64,000 nt of DNA from Wukongibacter sp050859025 (GCF_050859025.1 NZ_CP138200.1:5518001-5582000); one strand, 5' to 3'; counted from the first letter of the stretch, positions 25,608 to 35,214 are shown. The notes: generated from the letters alone by a model not told the origin. Translations and numbers: made by a program.

Positions 25608-28022
25608 TTAAATATTCTCTACGTTTAACACTCTCATGGAATTAAGTACAGCTATCAATGCTACTCCAACATCTGCAAATACCGCTGCCCACATTGTTGC
25701 TATCCCTATTGCTCCAAGAACCAGTACAATACCTTTAACTCCTAGAGCAAATACTATATTTTGCCATACTATTACCTTAGTTCTCTTTGCTATTTTTATT
25801 GCACTAACTAGTTTAGCTGGCTCATCAGTCATAAGCACAACATCTGCAGCTTCAATTGCTGCATCTGAACCAAGGGCTCCCATCGCGACTCCTATATCTG
25901 CCCTTGCAAGAACAGGCGCATCATTAATGCCGTCTCCAACAAAGATAAGCTTTCCTTTAGATTTCTTTTCCTTATCTAGCTCCTCTACCTTTTCTACTTT
26001 ATGATGTGGTAGAAGCTCTGCATATACTTTATCTAGCCCAAGCTTTTCAGCCACCTTTGCTGCCACATTCCTATTATCACCTGTAAGCATTACAGTTTTA
26101 TTAACCCCTATTGCTTTAAGCCCTCTTATAGCCTTTTCCGAATCGTCCTTAATTTCGTCGGAAATAACAATATATCCTGCATATTCTTTTTCCACCACTA
26201 TATGAATTATTGTTCCTATTGTCTCAATCTTGTCAAATTCTACATTCTCTTGTTCCATTAATTTATCATTTCCTGCCAGAACCTCTCTACCCTTTACTGT
26301 GGCCTTTATTCCCTGACCCGATACTTCATCATAGGATTTTATATGTTCTTGATTAATTTCTTTTCCATATTCCTTTAGGATTGAGGTAGCAATCGGATGG
26401 TTAGAATAGCTTTCAGCATGAGCCGCAAGCTCCAACAGTTCTTCCTTTGATATCTTTCCTTTTGTCTCAATTTTAGTTACTTTAAATACTCCCTTTGTTA
26501 GTGTTCCAGTTTTGTCAAATACCACTGTATCTACATTGTTAAGAGCCTCTAAATAATTACCACCCTTTACAAGTATTCCATTTTTAGATGCTCCACCAAT
26601 ACCTCCAAAGAAGCCAAGTGGAATAGATATTACAAGGGCACAAGGGCAAGATACTACCAAGAATATAAGGGCTCTATATAGCCACTCAGAAAAGGTAGCT
26701 CCATCTATAACTAGTGGAGGAATGACAGCTAGAGCCAGAGCACTAAAAACTACAACAGGTGTATAATATCTTGCAAATTTTGTTATAAAGTTTTCAATTT
26801 GTGCTTTTTTACTGCTAGCATTTTGAACTAAGTCTAATATTTTTGATACAGTAGATTCACTAAAATCCTTAGTAACCTTAATAGTCAAAAGACCGTTCTT
26901 ATTTATAAAGCCCCCAAGTACTTCTCCTCCGACCATAACATCTCTTGGTAGAGATTCACCTGTAAGTGCGGATGTATCAAGAGTAGATGAACCATCTATA
27001 ACAACTCCATCAAGAGGAACCTTTTCACCGGGCTTTACTACTATTATATCTTCAATTTCCACTTCATCTGGTGATACTTTCCTTAACTCATTTCCTACCT
27101 TTAGATTTGCATAGTCTGGTCTTATATCCATAAGCTCTGCAATCGACTTCCTTGAACGATTAACTGCTAGACCTTGCATAAATTCTCCAGCTTGATAGAA
27201 TATCATAACCCCTGCGCCCTCAGGAAATTCTCCAATTGCAAAGGCACCAACGGTTGCTATAGCCATTAAGAAATTTTCGTCAAATATCTGTCCTCTTAAT
27301 ATGTTCCTTCCAGCTCTTAGAAGCACTCCTCCACCAACTAAAATATAACTAATGAAGAAAAGAATAAACTCAACCATATCAGAAAATTTAAAGATTACAC
27401 CGACAGCGAATAATGTTGCTCCTATTCCTAATTTTATCAACTCTTTTTTATTACTACCTTCTCCATGACTGTGACCATGATCGTGGCCATGACTATGGCT
27501 ATGTCCATCACACTGACTATGATTGTGATTATGTTTATTAGGAAACTCTTTACTTTCTTCTATAACATCTACATGAGGTTCAATTTTCTTTACTATCTCA
27601 ATTGCAACCTTCGTTATTTCATCCAAATCTTTTTTGTTTGCTTCAATAATCAATTTTCCCGATGCAAAATCTATATAAGCATTTTTAACATCCTTTAATC
27701 CCTTAACTTTACCCTCAATCTTTGATGAACAGCTTGCACATGCAAGCCCTCTTAAGACTAAGACCTTTTTAGAAGCTTTATGGGTTATTTTTTCTTTAAC
27801 AACTACATGTGGCTCATGTTTTTTTACTATTCTCTTTGTATCTGTTGTCACTGCTCCTATCTTATCTAAATTTTCTATTTCAATTGCCAGCGTTTTAGTA
27901 ACAAAGTTTAGAGATGCTAACTTAACATCTACTAAATCATTGACCTTTCTTTCTATTTTGGTTGCACAATTAGCACAGTCTAAACCCTCAAGCACTAGCT
28001 CAATTTTTGTTCTATTTACCAT
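25608..28022 (-). CDS. Zn/Cd/Pb-type P1B ATPase
   Basis: This 804-residue pump exports heavy-metal cations. Two HMA domains carry GLDCANC (Cys 16 and 19) and GLACASC (near residue 95). A His-rich linker with alternating HSHSHGHDHGHSHG follows, a metal-buffering tract. The membrane part has the ion-binding CPC motif in VVSCPCALVIS. The actuator loop has TGES, the phosphorylation site DKTGTLT, and the hinge GDGINDAPVLA. CPC with a His-rich linker fits zinc and cadmium better than copper. It lies 20 bases after the ArsR-type regulator gene and is controlled with it. The length agrees with a two-HMA ZntA/CadA protein. Confidence 0.93.
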   Translation of the reverse strand: MVNRTKIELVLEGLDCANCATKIERKVNDLVDVKLASLNFVTKTLAIEIENLDKIGAVTTDTKRIVKKHEPHVVVKEKITHKASKKVLVLRGLACASCSSKIEGKVKGLKDVKNAYIDFASGKLIIEANKKDLDEITKVAIEIVKKIEPHVDVIEESKEFPNKHNHNHSQCDGHSHSHGHDHGHSHGEGSNKKELIKLGIGATLFAVGVIFKFSDMVEFILFFISYILVGGGVLLRAGRNILRGQIFDENFLMAIATVGAFAIGEFPEGAGVMIFYQAGEFMQGLAVNRSRKSIAELMDIRPDYANLKVGNELRKVSPDEVEIEDIIVVKPGEKVPLDGVVIDGSSTLDTSALTGESLPRDVMVGGEVLGGFINKNGLLTIKVTKDFSESTVSKILDLVQNASSKKAQIENFITKFARYYTPVVVFSALALAVIPPLVIDGATFSEWLYRALIFLVVSCPCALVISIPLGFFGGIGGASKNGILVKGGNYLEALNNVDTVVFDKTGTLTKGVFKVTKIETKGKISKEELLELAAHAESYSNHPIATSILKEYGKEINQEHIKSYDEVSGQGIKATVKGREVLAGNDKLMEQENVEFDKIETIGTIIHIVVEKEYAGYIVISDEIKDDSEKAIRGLKAIGVNKTVMLTGDNRNVAAKVAEKLGLDKVYAELLPHHKVEKVEELDKEKKSKGKLIFVGDGINDAPVLARADIGVAMGALGSDAAIEAADVVLMTDEPAKLVSAIKIAKRTKVIVWQNIVFALGVKGIVLVLGAIGIATMWAAVFADVGVALIAVLNSMRVLNVENI

Positions 28023-28042
28023 ATCTAATCCCCCCTTAATTA

Positions 28043-28411
28043 CTACTTATGACTTATATGGCTAAATCCTTGATCTAAAATATTTTGAACATGTTCATCA
28101 TCAAGTGAATAATAAATTACTTTTCCTTCTCTTCTATACTTTACAAGGGAAGCTGCTTTAAGAACCCTTAATTGATGTGATATAGCAGATTGTGACATAC
28201 CTAGGGTTGCAGCTATATCACATACACACATTTCCGCTTGAAATAAAGAATATATTATCTTTATCCTAGTACTATCTCCAAAAACCTTGAATAGATCAGC
28301 TAGATCATATAGCTTTTCCTCCATAGGCATATTTGATTTTACTTTATTAACAACATCTTCATGGATTACATTACAGCTACAAATATCTTTATTTGAATTA
28401 TTATCAGACAT
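28043..28411 (-). CDS. ArsR/SmtB family metal-responsive repressor (CadC-like)
   Basis: This 122-residue winged-helix repressor has the metal-binding EMCVCDIA in the helix that senses thiophilic metals. An extra N-terminal Cys pair, DICSC (near residues 9-13), is as in CadC, where it helps coordinate Cd/Pb/Zn. The recognition helix is QSAISHQLRVLK. The C-terminus keeps a His-rich end (HISHK), which could form the second zinc site. It precedes the metal pump, and a large palindrome just upstream (28431-28480) is its likely operator. Confidence 0.9.
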   Translation of the reverse strand: MSDNNSNKDICSCNVIHEDVVNKVKSNMPMEEKLYDLADLFKVFGDSTRIKIIYSLFQAEMCVCDIAATLGMSQSAISHQLRVLKAASLVKYRREGKVIYYSLDDEHVQNILDQGFSHISHK

Positions 28412-28430
28412 TTAACCACCTCTTAAAATC

Positions 28431-28480
28431 ATTATATAGATGAATATATGAACAATGATTCATACGTTCATCTATATAAT
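28431..28480. promoter_or_regulatory. operator of the metal ATPase operon
   Basis: A perfect outer inverted repeat ATTATATAGATGAA (28431-28444) and TTCATCTATATAAT (28467-28480) encloses an inner TATGAA-N6-TTCATA. A TATAAT on the minus strand (28431-28436) lies inside the outer arm, so a bound repressor would block the promoter. Confidence 0.75.
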
Positions 28481-28650
28481 AATATATACCTATCTTCAAT
28501 AGAAATCAATATTTTTTTGATAATTATATTAAAAATTTTGTTTAACCTAGATTCTTAATAAAAATTTTAAAATCTACAAGTAATTTTGATTTCTAAATTA
28601 TTTATCAAACTCACTTTATAGTATGTTAAATAGTGACATAATATTGTGTA

Positions 28651-28679
28651 TTGTAATTAAATTTTAAAACTGTTATAAT
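28651..28679 (+). promoter_or_regulatory. sigma-A promoter of the zinc-ribbon gene
   Basis: TTGTAA and a perfect TATAAT are separated by exactly 17 bases, 30 bases before the start codon at 28710. Confidence 0.65.
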
Positions 28680-28709
28680 TTTCTATAGCATATAATTCAG
28701 GAGGTCTCC

Positions 28710-29069
28710 ATGATAATAATTGGTTTAGGACGTAGAACTGTAAAAAACTATGGGCCACAAAAAGAAAACTATTGTGATCACTGTAATAATATTTCAAATT
28801 GGGAATTACGTAAGTATACTAGATGGTTCACATTATTTTTCATTCCAGTCATCCCATATAGTACAAAAAAAGTACTCGTTTGCCCCATATGCGGTTCAGC
28901 CATAGAATTAGATACCAAAGTCTTTGATGAAATGAAATCCCAAGAAGGACAAATGGGCTCCCAAGATAATACTTCACCAAATTATTCTGGGAAAACTAAA
29001 ACTCAGATAAACTTCTTAAAACAAATGCAAGAATTTAAGGAAGATCAACAAAAGGTCAATAACTCATGA
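28710..29069 (+). CDS. zinc-ribbon protein of unknown function
   Basis: This 119-residue protein has two Cys pairs, CDHC (near residues 22-25) and CPIC (near 58-61), that should bind one zinc ion. Between them lies a hydrophobic stretch WFTLFFIPVIPY, which could contact a membrane or pack as a strand. The C-terminal half is polar and helical. Related short Firmicute proteins begin with a similar II-G-GR-T-KNYG pattern, but none has a function I can state. The start has GGAGGTC. It has its own promoter and terminator. Confidence 0.75.
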   Translation: MIIIGLGRRTVKNYGPQKENYCDHCNNISNWELRKYTRWFTLFFIPVIPYSTKKVLVCPICGSAIELDTKVFDEMKSQEGQMGSQDNTSPNYSGKTKTQINFLKQMQEFKEDQQKVNNS

Positions 29070-29125
29070 AAAAGTTCTTAATAGAGATTTTAATAGTTAA
29101 CCTTTTTTAATACATAAATTACAAA

Positions 29126-29163
29126 ACTTCTAAGAGATTGTTATCTCCTAGAAGTCTTTTTTA
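29126..29163 (+). terminator. terminator shared by the zinc-ribbon and symporter genes
   Basis: ACTTCTA-A-GAGA pairs with TCTC-C-TAGAAGT, followed on the plus strand by CTTTTTT. On the minus strand TTTTGTAATTT follows, so it may also stop the converging symporter gene. Confidence 0.8.
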
Positions 29164-29187
29164 TTTGTAGCCTCAAGTTTCCTTGAT

Positions 29188-30645
29188 TTATTTAATTGTG
29201 ACTTTTTTGTCTTCGTCGTAGAATACTTTGAACTTTGGATCTACCTCTCCAATCCCCATATACCTTGCCTTATAATCCTTCAATAAGCTTAAAAACTTCG
29301 GGCTTAGTATTAAAAGTGCTAGGATATTTGCAAAAATAGGTAATGCAGTAGACATATCTGCAAAGAGCCATACACTGACTCCTGGTAACTCATTAACCAC
29401 TGCAATAACTACAAGTGCCAAACCGGGAATAGGATATGCCCATTTATAAAATGTAAGTATCTTATCCTTGTTTTTATTGTCATTTCCTAGTAGATATCTT
29501 AATAAAACTTCAATCTGGGCATAGAGCCCTGAAGAAGTGGTTACACCAAATAATAAGATACCTATAGTTAAAATAATTCTACCTAAAGACCCAAGTCCAT
29601 GTTCAAAGGCACTAAGGGTAAGGGCTGCACCGGATACTCCCGATGACCATTCTCCAGTGATAACAATTACTATGGATGTAATACTACATATCACTATCGT
29701 ATCTACAAATACCTCAAATATTCCAAGAATACCTTGGCGTACTGGATGATCGGTTTTTGCTGAAGCATGGATCATTGGCGATGACCCCCAGCCTGCTTCA
29801 TTACTAAAGACAGCTCTGGACATCCCAACCTTAATAACCTGTGCAAAGGCTGCCCCTGCAAATCCACCTAGGGCTGCTGTTCCACTAAAAGCACTACTAA
29901 AAATTAGTCCTAAAGTTCCTGGAAGTTGAGAAATGTTTTTAAGTATAATAAAAATACCACCGAGAATATAAAATGCACACATAAATGGTACGATTTTAGA
30001 TGCAATTCTGCCTAGAGATGGAAGTCCTCCACTAATCATTAAATAAAGTAAAACAGTATATACAATACTTACAGTAATCATGTTTACATTGAAGGTACTT
30101 GATACTGCCTCAGATACAGTATAGTTCTGCATTGTAATGAAGAATCCTACACCAAATCCAAATATAAATATGAACGCTAAAATTTTTGATAAGAGCTTTA
30201 AATTCTTTTCTTCACCTAATCCCTTTCTCATATAGTAGGTAGGCCCACCATAGGTCCTTCCATCTTCATCCTTTGAACGATAGTGTACTGCTAAGGAAAC
30301 CTCAACCACTTTGATTATTTGACCTAGTACTCCAGCAATCCATAACCAGAATATTGCTCCCGGCCCTCCTAATGCTATTGCTGATGCTACACCACCGATG
30401 TTTCCCACTCCTACTGTTGCTCCTATTGCTACGCTAAGTGCTTCAAAGGAAGAAATAGCACCTGCTTCTTTTTCATTATCCTTGTCCTTAAACAGCTTTT
30501 TATATGTCTGTTTCATTGCATATCTAAAATATCTAAACTGGAAAAAGCCAGTTGCAATGGTAAAGAAAATTCCTACCGCTAGGATTAAAATAATTAAAGG
30601 TAATCCCCACAAAATATCCCATACTATCTTTTCTATCAATGCCAT
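29188..30645 (-). CDS. alanine/glycine:cation symporter (AGCS family)
   Basis: This 485-residue membrane protein imports alanine or glycine with sodium. It shows the family's IWG-PL-like opening (DILWGLPLI), the conserved ALSVAIGATVGVGNIGGVASAIALGGPGAIFWLW segment (given here in parts of the first 90 residues), GGPTYYMRKGLG, and SRAVFSNEAGWGSSPMIHA. The start at 30645 matches relatives; an ATG 22 codons upstream would add a polar, poorly supported leader. AAGGAG is 12-13 bases away, somewhat long. Uptake of glycine or alanine fits the amino-acid-fermenting character suggested by the glycine riboswitch, but it has no riboswitch of its own. Confidence 0.9.
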   Translation of the reverse strand: MALIEKIVWDILWGLPLIILILAVGIFFTIATGFFQFRYFRYAMKQTYKKLFKDKDNEKEAGAISSFEALSVAIGATVGVGNIGGVASAIALGGPGAIFWLWIAGVLGQIIKVVEVSLAVHYRSKDEDGRTYGGPTYYMRKGLGEEKNLKLLSKILAFIFIFGFGVGFFITMQNYTVSEAVSSTFNVNMITVSIVYTVLLYLMISGGLPSLGRIASKIVPFMCAFYILGGIFIILKNISQLPGTLGLIFSSAFSGTAALGGFAGAAFAQVIKVGMSRAVFSNEAGWGSSPMIHASAKTDHPVRQGILGIFEVFVDTIVICSITSIVIVITGEWSSGVSGAALTLSAFEHGLGSLGRIILTIGILLFGVTTSSGLYAQIEVLLRYLLGNDNKNKDKILTFYKWAYPIPGLALVVIAVVNELPGVSVWLFADMSTALPIFANILALLILSPKFLSLLKDYKARYMGIGEVDPKFKVFYDEDKKVTIK

Positions 30646-30823
30646 AAGTTTATTACACTCCTTTTTAATTTTTGGAAAAGGAACTCGCTTATGCTCAACT
30701 ATATGGGTCAATTTCTCTATTTTGATAAATTTATAAGTCAGAATTTTAAGTTTCAGGAATGGTCATAGACCATTCCCCACAAGGTCTATATTTATAGGTA
30801 ATAGTATATTTCGACTCTATATA

Positions 30824-31594
30824 TTAAAACCTAAGTGATAAGCAGCTTAATCCCCCATCTAGCTTTCTGTATTCTGAAGTGTCTACTACTATAACTTCAT
30901 AACCAGCATCCTCAACAGCTTTTTTGGTTTTTTTATAGCCTGCTGGAACAATAACCTTATCATTTACCCATATACAATTTGCTGAATAGCTTTCACTCTC
31001 ATCAATTATAATTTTATTAAATTTTTCAAATTCTGGACTATTAACAAATTCTCCAGCCACTAAAAGATTATTGTTTTCTAAATATGCAAGCCCTGTTTTT
31101 AAGTGAAGCACTTCCTTTAGAGGAACCATTGAACCTGTAAGTCCATGCTTTTCTAATGCTTCTATAAATTGTTTGGCTCCTTCTTCATTTGTTCTCTCTG
31201 ACAGTCCTACATAAAAATGGTCACCAACCATCATTACATCTCCACCTTCAATAGTACCAGGAGCTTTTACGTATTCTATCTTATCATCGGTATAAAAATC
31301 CTTAAGAATATCGATTATTTCCTTTTCTTCACCTTTTCTTGTCATTGCACCTGGATTAGTAACAATAGCACAGTTCTTTGATAAAACTGCAACATCTTCT
31401 ACAAAGCAAGAATCTGGATATCTTTCATCGGCCTCCAAAACGGTTACCTCTACACCACAAGATTTTAAAGCCTCAATATAGCTATCATGTTGCTTTAAAG
31501 CTAGCTCATAATCTGGTTTGCCTAGTTCTGGTGCAGAGGTAATTCCATTTACTAATGATTTGCTTGGTCTTCTTACGATAACATTCTTGAACAT
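30824..31594 (-). CDS. guanidino-group-modifying hydrolase (dimethylargininase/arginine deiminase fold)
   Basis: This 256-residue enzyme is like dimethylarginine dimethylaminohydrolase, which converts methylated arginine to citrulline. The conserved markers are PDSCFVEDVA, the EGGD motif in APGTIEGGDVM, the catalytic His in VLHLKTG and the nucleophilic Cys near the C-terminus in GGLSCLSLRF. The ATG at 31594 has GGGGGAAC upstream; an earlier start overlaps the M20 gene. It is the third gene of a set with an M20 peptidase and a second enzyme of the same fold. The true substrate may be arginine, a methylarginine or another guanidino compound. Confidence 0.8.
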   Translation of the reverse strand: MFKNVIVRRPSKSLVNGITSAPELGKPDYELALKQHDSYIEALKSCGVEVTVLEADERYPDSCFVEDVAVLSKNCAIVTNPGAMTRKGEEKEIIDILKDFYTDDKIEYVKAPGTIEGGDVMMVGDHFYVGLSERTNEEGAKQFIEALEKHGLTGSMVPLKEVLHLKTGLAYLENNNLLVAGEFVNSPEFEKFNKIIIDESESYSANCIWVNDKVIVPAGYKKTKKAVEDAGYEVIVVDTSEYRKLDGGLSCLSLRF

Positions 31595-31622
31595 TTTAAG
31601 TTCCCCCTTTTTAAAATTGTTT

Positions 31623-33341
31623 TTAATCATTACAACCTAGTAGAGTCGTAATAGCATAATCTAGCAGTCTCGGTGTTATATGAAATAAATCCTCCTTTAA
31701 AACCCTCTCGGTAAGCTTATGAAAATCTTTACCCCATGGTCCTATGTTAATACAAGGCATAGAAAGCTCTTCTATTTTTTCTAGAGGTATAGAATAGAGT
31801 GGTCCATAAAGAGGCATATTTCCTTCTAAACTCTTAACAATCTCTTTACTATTTTTCACAGAAGAGTAGCTTAGATCAGAAATACCTGTGTAGAAATATT
31901 CTCTGGCATAACTTTGACTAAAATTTTTTCTAGCATAATCAATAAGTTTTACAGAAATACCCTTAGCTCTTTGATCCAGCTCTTCAAAATATATATTTGA
32001 TACATTGGGATAGTAAGGTGGTACCAAGGCTATAACAACCCTAGGTGATAAATCATTAATATAGTCAAAAATCATTTCAATTAGCAAAAAGTTGCTTTCT
32101 ACAATAGAAAGTTCCTCAGCTTCAATTTTTTTGCTTATTTCTTCAAAGGTTTTATCATAACACCTTTTAAAACTTTCTCCATAATTCTCATAGGCCTCAT
32201 TATAGAGTTCTTCAAAGGTTATAACATTAACCTTCCACGGTAGCACTTCAAAGGGTCTCTTTACTCGTTCTCTAAAGCTTCTATATGTATCATTCATTCT
32301 TTCTATAATATCGGAAAATGCTTCTTCAGATATATTTTTAAGCTTTTCTAATAAAACAGCTGGGCTGCTGTCTAAAGTAAGAACACTAAAGCACCCACCT
32401 ATCCCAAGGGGCATGGAAACATCATAATGGTATTTTCTATCCTTTATATACAGCCAAGTTGGCGGTGGAGATCCTTCTCCCTCAACAAAATCCGAAAATT
32501 CTATATTAAGCTCCGTCCTTCTAACTATTTCTGTCAATAGGCTTAATGGATTGAAGCCTTCAAAAACCTTTCCAATATGAGCTAGAGAACCTCTAACATA
32601 AACTAATGGCATAATCTTTCCTACAGAACCTTCTGAAATAATACCAATGTCCTTATGAACCCGTTGATGTGGTTCTGAGTTAATCATCATCAAATATCTA
32701 AGTCTATATTTTTTCTTTAATTCTTCTAACAATAAAATCGCACTTCGCATTCCAGCGGAAAGATTTTCCTCATCGGGTACGGAGACTAGTAGAACATTTC
32801 CTTTGAAATCTTCTATCTCCGAATACCTCTTTATTAAGGCAAGTTGAATTGCACCTCCTGACTTCATATCGGCCGTTCCCCTGCCAAAAATATACTCTCC
32901 ACTTTCTAAGTCTTTTCTAGCCTCACTTAGTAAATCTTTTTTTAACTTTACAAGCTCTCTTTCAAGCTCCTTTGGAGAATATGCATAGGGTTTTAATGTC
33001 TTAAAATCCTCAATATCTACGACATCGTTATGATGAATTAGAACTACTGTTTCTTCACCCTCTCCCCTTACTAATGCCCAGCACACTGATCTGTTTATGG
33101 GGTCATTTTCAATTTTATAAGTTCCAAAATGCTCTGGATAACGTTTGAAGTAGTCAATATTTGCGAAAAAGTTAGTTAAAAACTCTTCTATCTTTTTCTC
33201 GTGTCTAGAAAAGGTATCACTACGTATTTGGATAAATGGATAAAATATTCTTTCTATCTCCTCATCTATCCCCTTTAATATCTCGGATCTCATCTCAGCC
33301 CTCTTTTCTAATAAAAAGTCTAGGGATATAAAATCCCTCAT
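31623..33341 (-). CDS. M20 family metallopeptidase (RocB-like)
   Basis: This 572-residue zinc hydrolase resembles RocB, an M20 protein linked to arginine degradation. Metal ligands are seen in LIHHNDVVD, in GRGTADMKSGG and in VSVPDEEN, and a later H at DFHKLTERV. The length exceeds that of typical M20 peptidases (about 400) and agrees with RocB. The first ATG (33341) has no ribosome binding site. An ATG at 33293 has AGAGGG five bases upstream and may be the real start. It lies between two guanidino-hydrolase genes, which suggests that it deacylates or cleaves the product of one of them. Confidence 0.8.
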   Translation of the reverse strand: MRDFISLDFLLEKRAEMRSEILKGIDEEIERIFYPFIQIRSDTFSRHEKKIEEFLTNFFANIDYFKRYPEHFGTYKIENDPINRSVCWALVRGEGEETVVLIHHNDVVDIEDFKTLKPYAYSPKELERELVKLKKDLLSEARKDLESGEYIFGRGTADMKSGGAIQLALIKRYSEIEDFKGNVLLVSVPDEENLSAGMRSAILLLEELKKKYRLRYLMMINSEPHQRVHKDIGIISEGSVGKIMPLVYVRGSLAHIGKVFEGFNPLSLLTEIVRRTELNIEFSDFVEGEGSPPPTWLYIKDRKYHYDVSMPLGIGGCFSVLTLDSSPAVLLEKLKNISEEAFSDIIERMNDTYRSFRERVKRPFEVLPWKVNVITFEELYNEAYENYGESFKRCYDKTFEEISKKIEAEELSIVESNFLLIEMIFDYINDLSPRVVIALVPPYYPNVSNIYFEELDQRAKGISVKLIDYARKNFSQSYAREYFYTGISDLSYSSVKNSKEIVKSLEGNMPLYGPLYSIPLEKIEELSMPCINIGPWGKDFHKLTERVLKEDLFHITPRLLDYAITTLLGCND

Positions 33342-33364
33342 AAGAAGATTGATTTTATAGATTT

Positions 33365-34240
33365 TTAAACTCTATGTATTGGACAGGTTAAACAAGTAGG
33401 TCCTCCAGTCCCCTTGAAGGAAAGTTCATGTCCTTCATATTCATAAACCTCAGCCCCAGCATTTATGAGCCTTTTTTTAGTAATTGTATTACCCTTTAAA
33501 ACTAGACACTTTCTTGGTCTAAGGGCTAAAACGTTTGAACCAAGATACTCATATTCATCATCAGGTACTTCAATTAACTCAATTCCCTTTTTTATAAGAT
33601 ATTCTCTAAAAAATACTGGCATATATTTGGAATAAACTACTGCAAGATCCTTATCTACTAAGCTTATGATACTCATAAGATGGAGGCAGGCATCTTCACC
33701 ATCGCCATGAGGCATTGGAACTACAATAACTTCATCAACGAAATCTTTGACTATTTCTTTTAATTGACGAATTCCTTCATCATTAGTCCTATAACCCCTT
33801 CCCACAGCAATAGTCCTTTCATCGATCCATACCACATCTCCACCTTCCATTTTTCCTTCTCCTTGTATAAATCCTAATGTTGGAACTCCAAGAGACTCAA
33901 GATAACTCCTTGTAGCGTCTGGCTCTCCCTTTCTCAATTCCTTACCCATTGGAAAGTAAATGGCTCCTTTCTGGGTAATCTTTAGGGTGTCATGGGCGTA
34001 GATTGAATCAAGTCCTGCACAGCTATTCTGAGGTAGGTAATATATGTCCTTAACGTGCTCTTTTATAACTCTTTCAAATGTCCTATACTCGTCTAAAACC
34101 CCTTGATAGTCTGGACACCCTAAATAATTAAATTCTTCGTAGTGACTATCGAGATGTTCCTGACTGATAAATGCATCCTTTGGATGTTTAATTAGGATAC
34201 TTTTAATATCATCCGTCATAGACTGACAACCATATTTCAT
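33365..34240 (-). CDS. arginine deiminase-family amidinotransferase/hydrolase
   Basis: This 291-residue protein has the pentein fold of arginine deiminase relatives. It shows FIQGEGKMEGGDVVWID (the GGD motif), an H in GEDACLHLMS and the terminal Cys in GGPTCLTCP. It is longer than the 256-residue paralogue 1.8 kb downstream and only distantly similar to it. It is the first gene of the operon facing a GntR regulator, with AGGAGG before the ATG. A palindrome TTGTATACAA lies 14 bases upstream. I infer catabolism of arginine or a derivative; no ornithine carbamoyltransferase or carbamate kinase is seen. Confidence 0.78.
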   Translation of the reverse strand: MKYGCQSMTDDIKSILIKHPKDAFISQEHLDSHYEEFNYLGCPDYQGVLDEYRTFERVIKEHVKDIYYLPQNSCAGLDSIYAHDTLKITQKGAIYFPMGKELRKGEPDATRSYLESLGVPTLGFIQGEGKMEGGDVVWIDERTIAVGRGYRTNDEGIRQLKEIVKDFVDEVIVVPMPHGDGEDACLHLMSIISLVDKDLAVVYSKYMPVFFREYLIKKGIELIEVPDDEYEYLGSNVLALRPRKCLVLKGNTITKKRLINAGAEVYEYEGHELSFKGTGGPTCLTCPIHRV

Positions 34241-34253
34241 AACTTACCTCCTT

Positions 34254-34263
34254 TTGTATACAA
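34254..34263. promoter_or_regulatory. probable GntR operator
   Basis: TTGTATACAA is a perfect palindrome, the kind of site bound by FadR/FCD-type GntR regulators. It lies between the guanidino-hydrolase operon and the divergent GntR gene, overlapping the ribosome-binding region of the operon. An AT palindrome-rich stretch (34262-34295) beside it may hold both promoters. Confidence 0.45.
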
Positions 34264-34432
34264 TATATTATATATAATATATTATTATAATATTACATTG
34301 AGGAGTTATTGTAAAGAATTTTTTGAATTTTCCAATCATTTTTTTTTGCATGCTTTGATGCATATTTAAAAAGTAAAATTGTAGATTTATAAGTGGGTTC
34401 TATATAGTATAATAGTTTTGAGGAGGAGTACA

Positions 34433-35080
34433 ATGAATCAATATATGAGTTTAAAAGATCATGTCTATAATTACATATCTCAAAAAATCACTGAAGGTAA
34501 TCTTACGCCAAATGAAAAGATAAATGAACAACTAATTTGCGAAGAGCTTCAAATCAGTAGGACACCCGTAAGGGAAGCGCTTATTCAATTGACTACTGAG
34601 GGATATCTTGAAAATTTGCCTAGAAGGGGATTTCGTGTTAGACCTATAGATGAGAATAAAGCTATCGAATTATATATGATAATTGGAAACTTAGAGGGTC
34701 TAGCATCTTCACTGGCACTAGAATTCATTACTTCTAAAGAGATTGATTATATGAAAAAATTATTTACAGCAATGGACCAAGCTATTAGTGTAGGTTTTTA
34801 TGATAATTATTATAAACTCCAAGCAGAATTTCACAATACTTTTATCAATATATGCCACAACGAAGAGCTTATTCGTCTACTTAATCAGTTGAAAAGAAGC
34901 TTTATAAGACAAAGTTACATAAACCAAGATACCGATGACCTTTTTGAGATTTTGAAAAAAACCAATGAAGAGCATAAGCAGATTATTGAGCTGTTTGAAA
35001 AGAAAGATAGGGAAGGTCTTATAAGGTATATTAAAGATGTACACTGGAATACTAAAAATGCTAAATTTGATTCAATATAG
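34433..35080 (+). CDS. GntR family regulator (FadR/FCD subfamily)
   Basis: This 215-residue regulator has an N-terminal winged helix (LKDHVYNYISQKITEG, then ISRTPVREALIQLTTEGYLENLPRRGFRV) and a C-terminal helical FCD ligand domain. The metal/ligand residues there include D and H in AEFHNTFI and H in DVHWNT. The start at 34433 has GAGGAGGAG. It is transcribed away from the guanidino-hydrolase/M20 operon and probably represses it, with the substrate or an acid derived from it as ligand. A TATAAT lies at 34408-34413. Confidence 0.88.
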   Translation: MNQYMSLKDHVYNYISQKITEGNLTPNEKINEQLICEELQISRTPVREALIQLTTEGYLENLPRRGFRVRPIDENKAIELYMIIGNLEGLASSLALEFITSKEIDYMKKLFTAMDQAISVGFYDNYYKLQAEFHNTFINICHNEELIRLLNQLKRSFIRQSYINQDTDDLFEILKKTNEEHKQIIELFEKKDREGLIRYIKDVHWNTKNAKFDSI

Positions 35081-35152
35081 AAATATTTTTGGTACTAATT
35101 TAGAATTATGCAATTTTCTAAATTAACTCGCCTAGCTAGTCAGGTTAAATTG

Positions 35153-35200
35153 AAAAAGTTTAAGGGAAAGTAAGTATATCACTTTTCCCTTAAACTTTTT
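35153..35200. terminator. bidirectional terminator between gntR and hisC
   Basis: AAAAAGTTTAAGGGAAAGT pairs with ACTTTTCCCTTAAACTTTTT around 9-10 bases, with T runs on both strands. It terminates the two converging genes. Confidence 0.88.
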
Positions 35201-35214
35201 GAGGTTTTATTCTT

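Noticed and set aside
30756..30776. Inverted repeat GGAATGGT/ACCATTCC after the guanidino-hydrolase gene
   Set aside because: It lacks a U-tract on either strand and shows no riboswitch or T-box features, so I do not call it a terminator or regulator.
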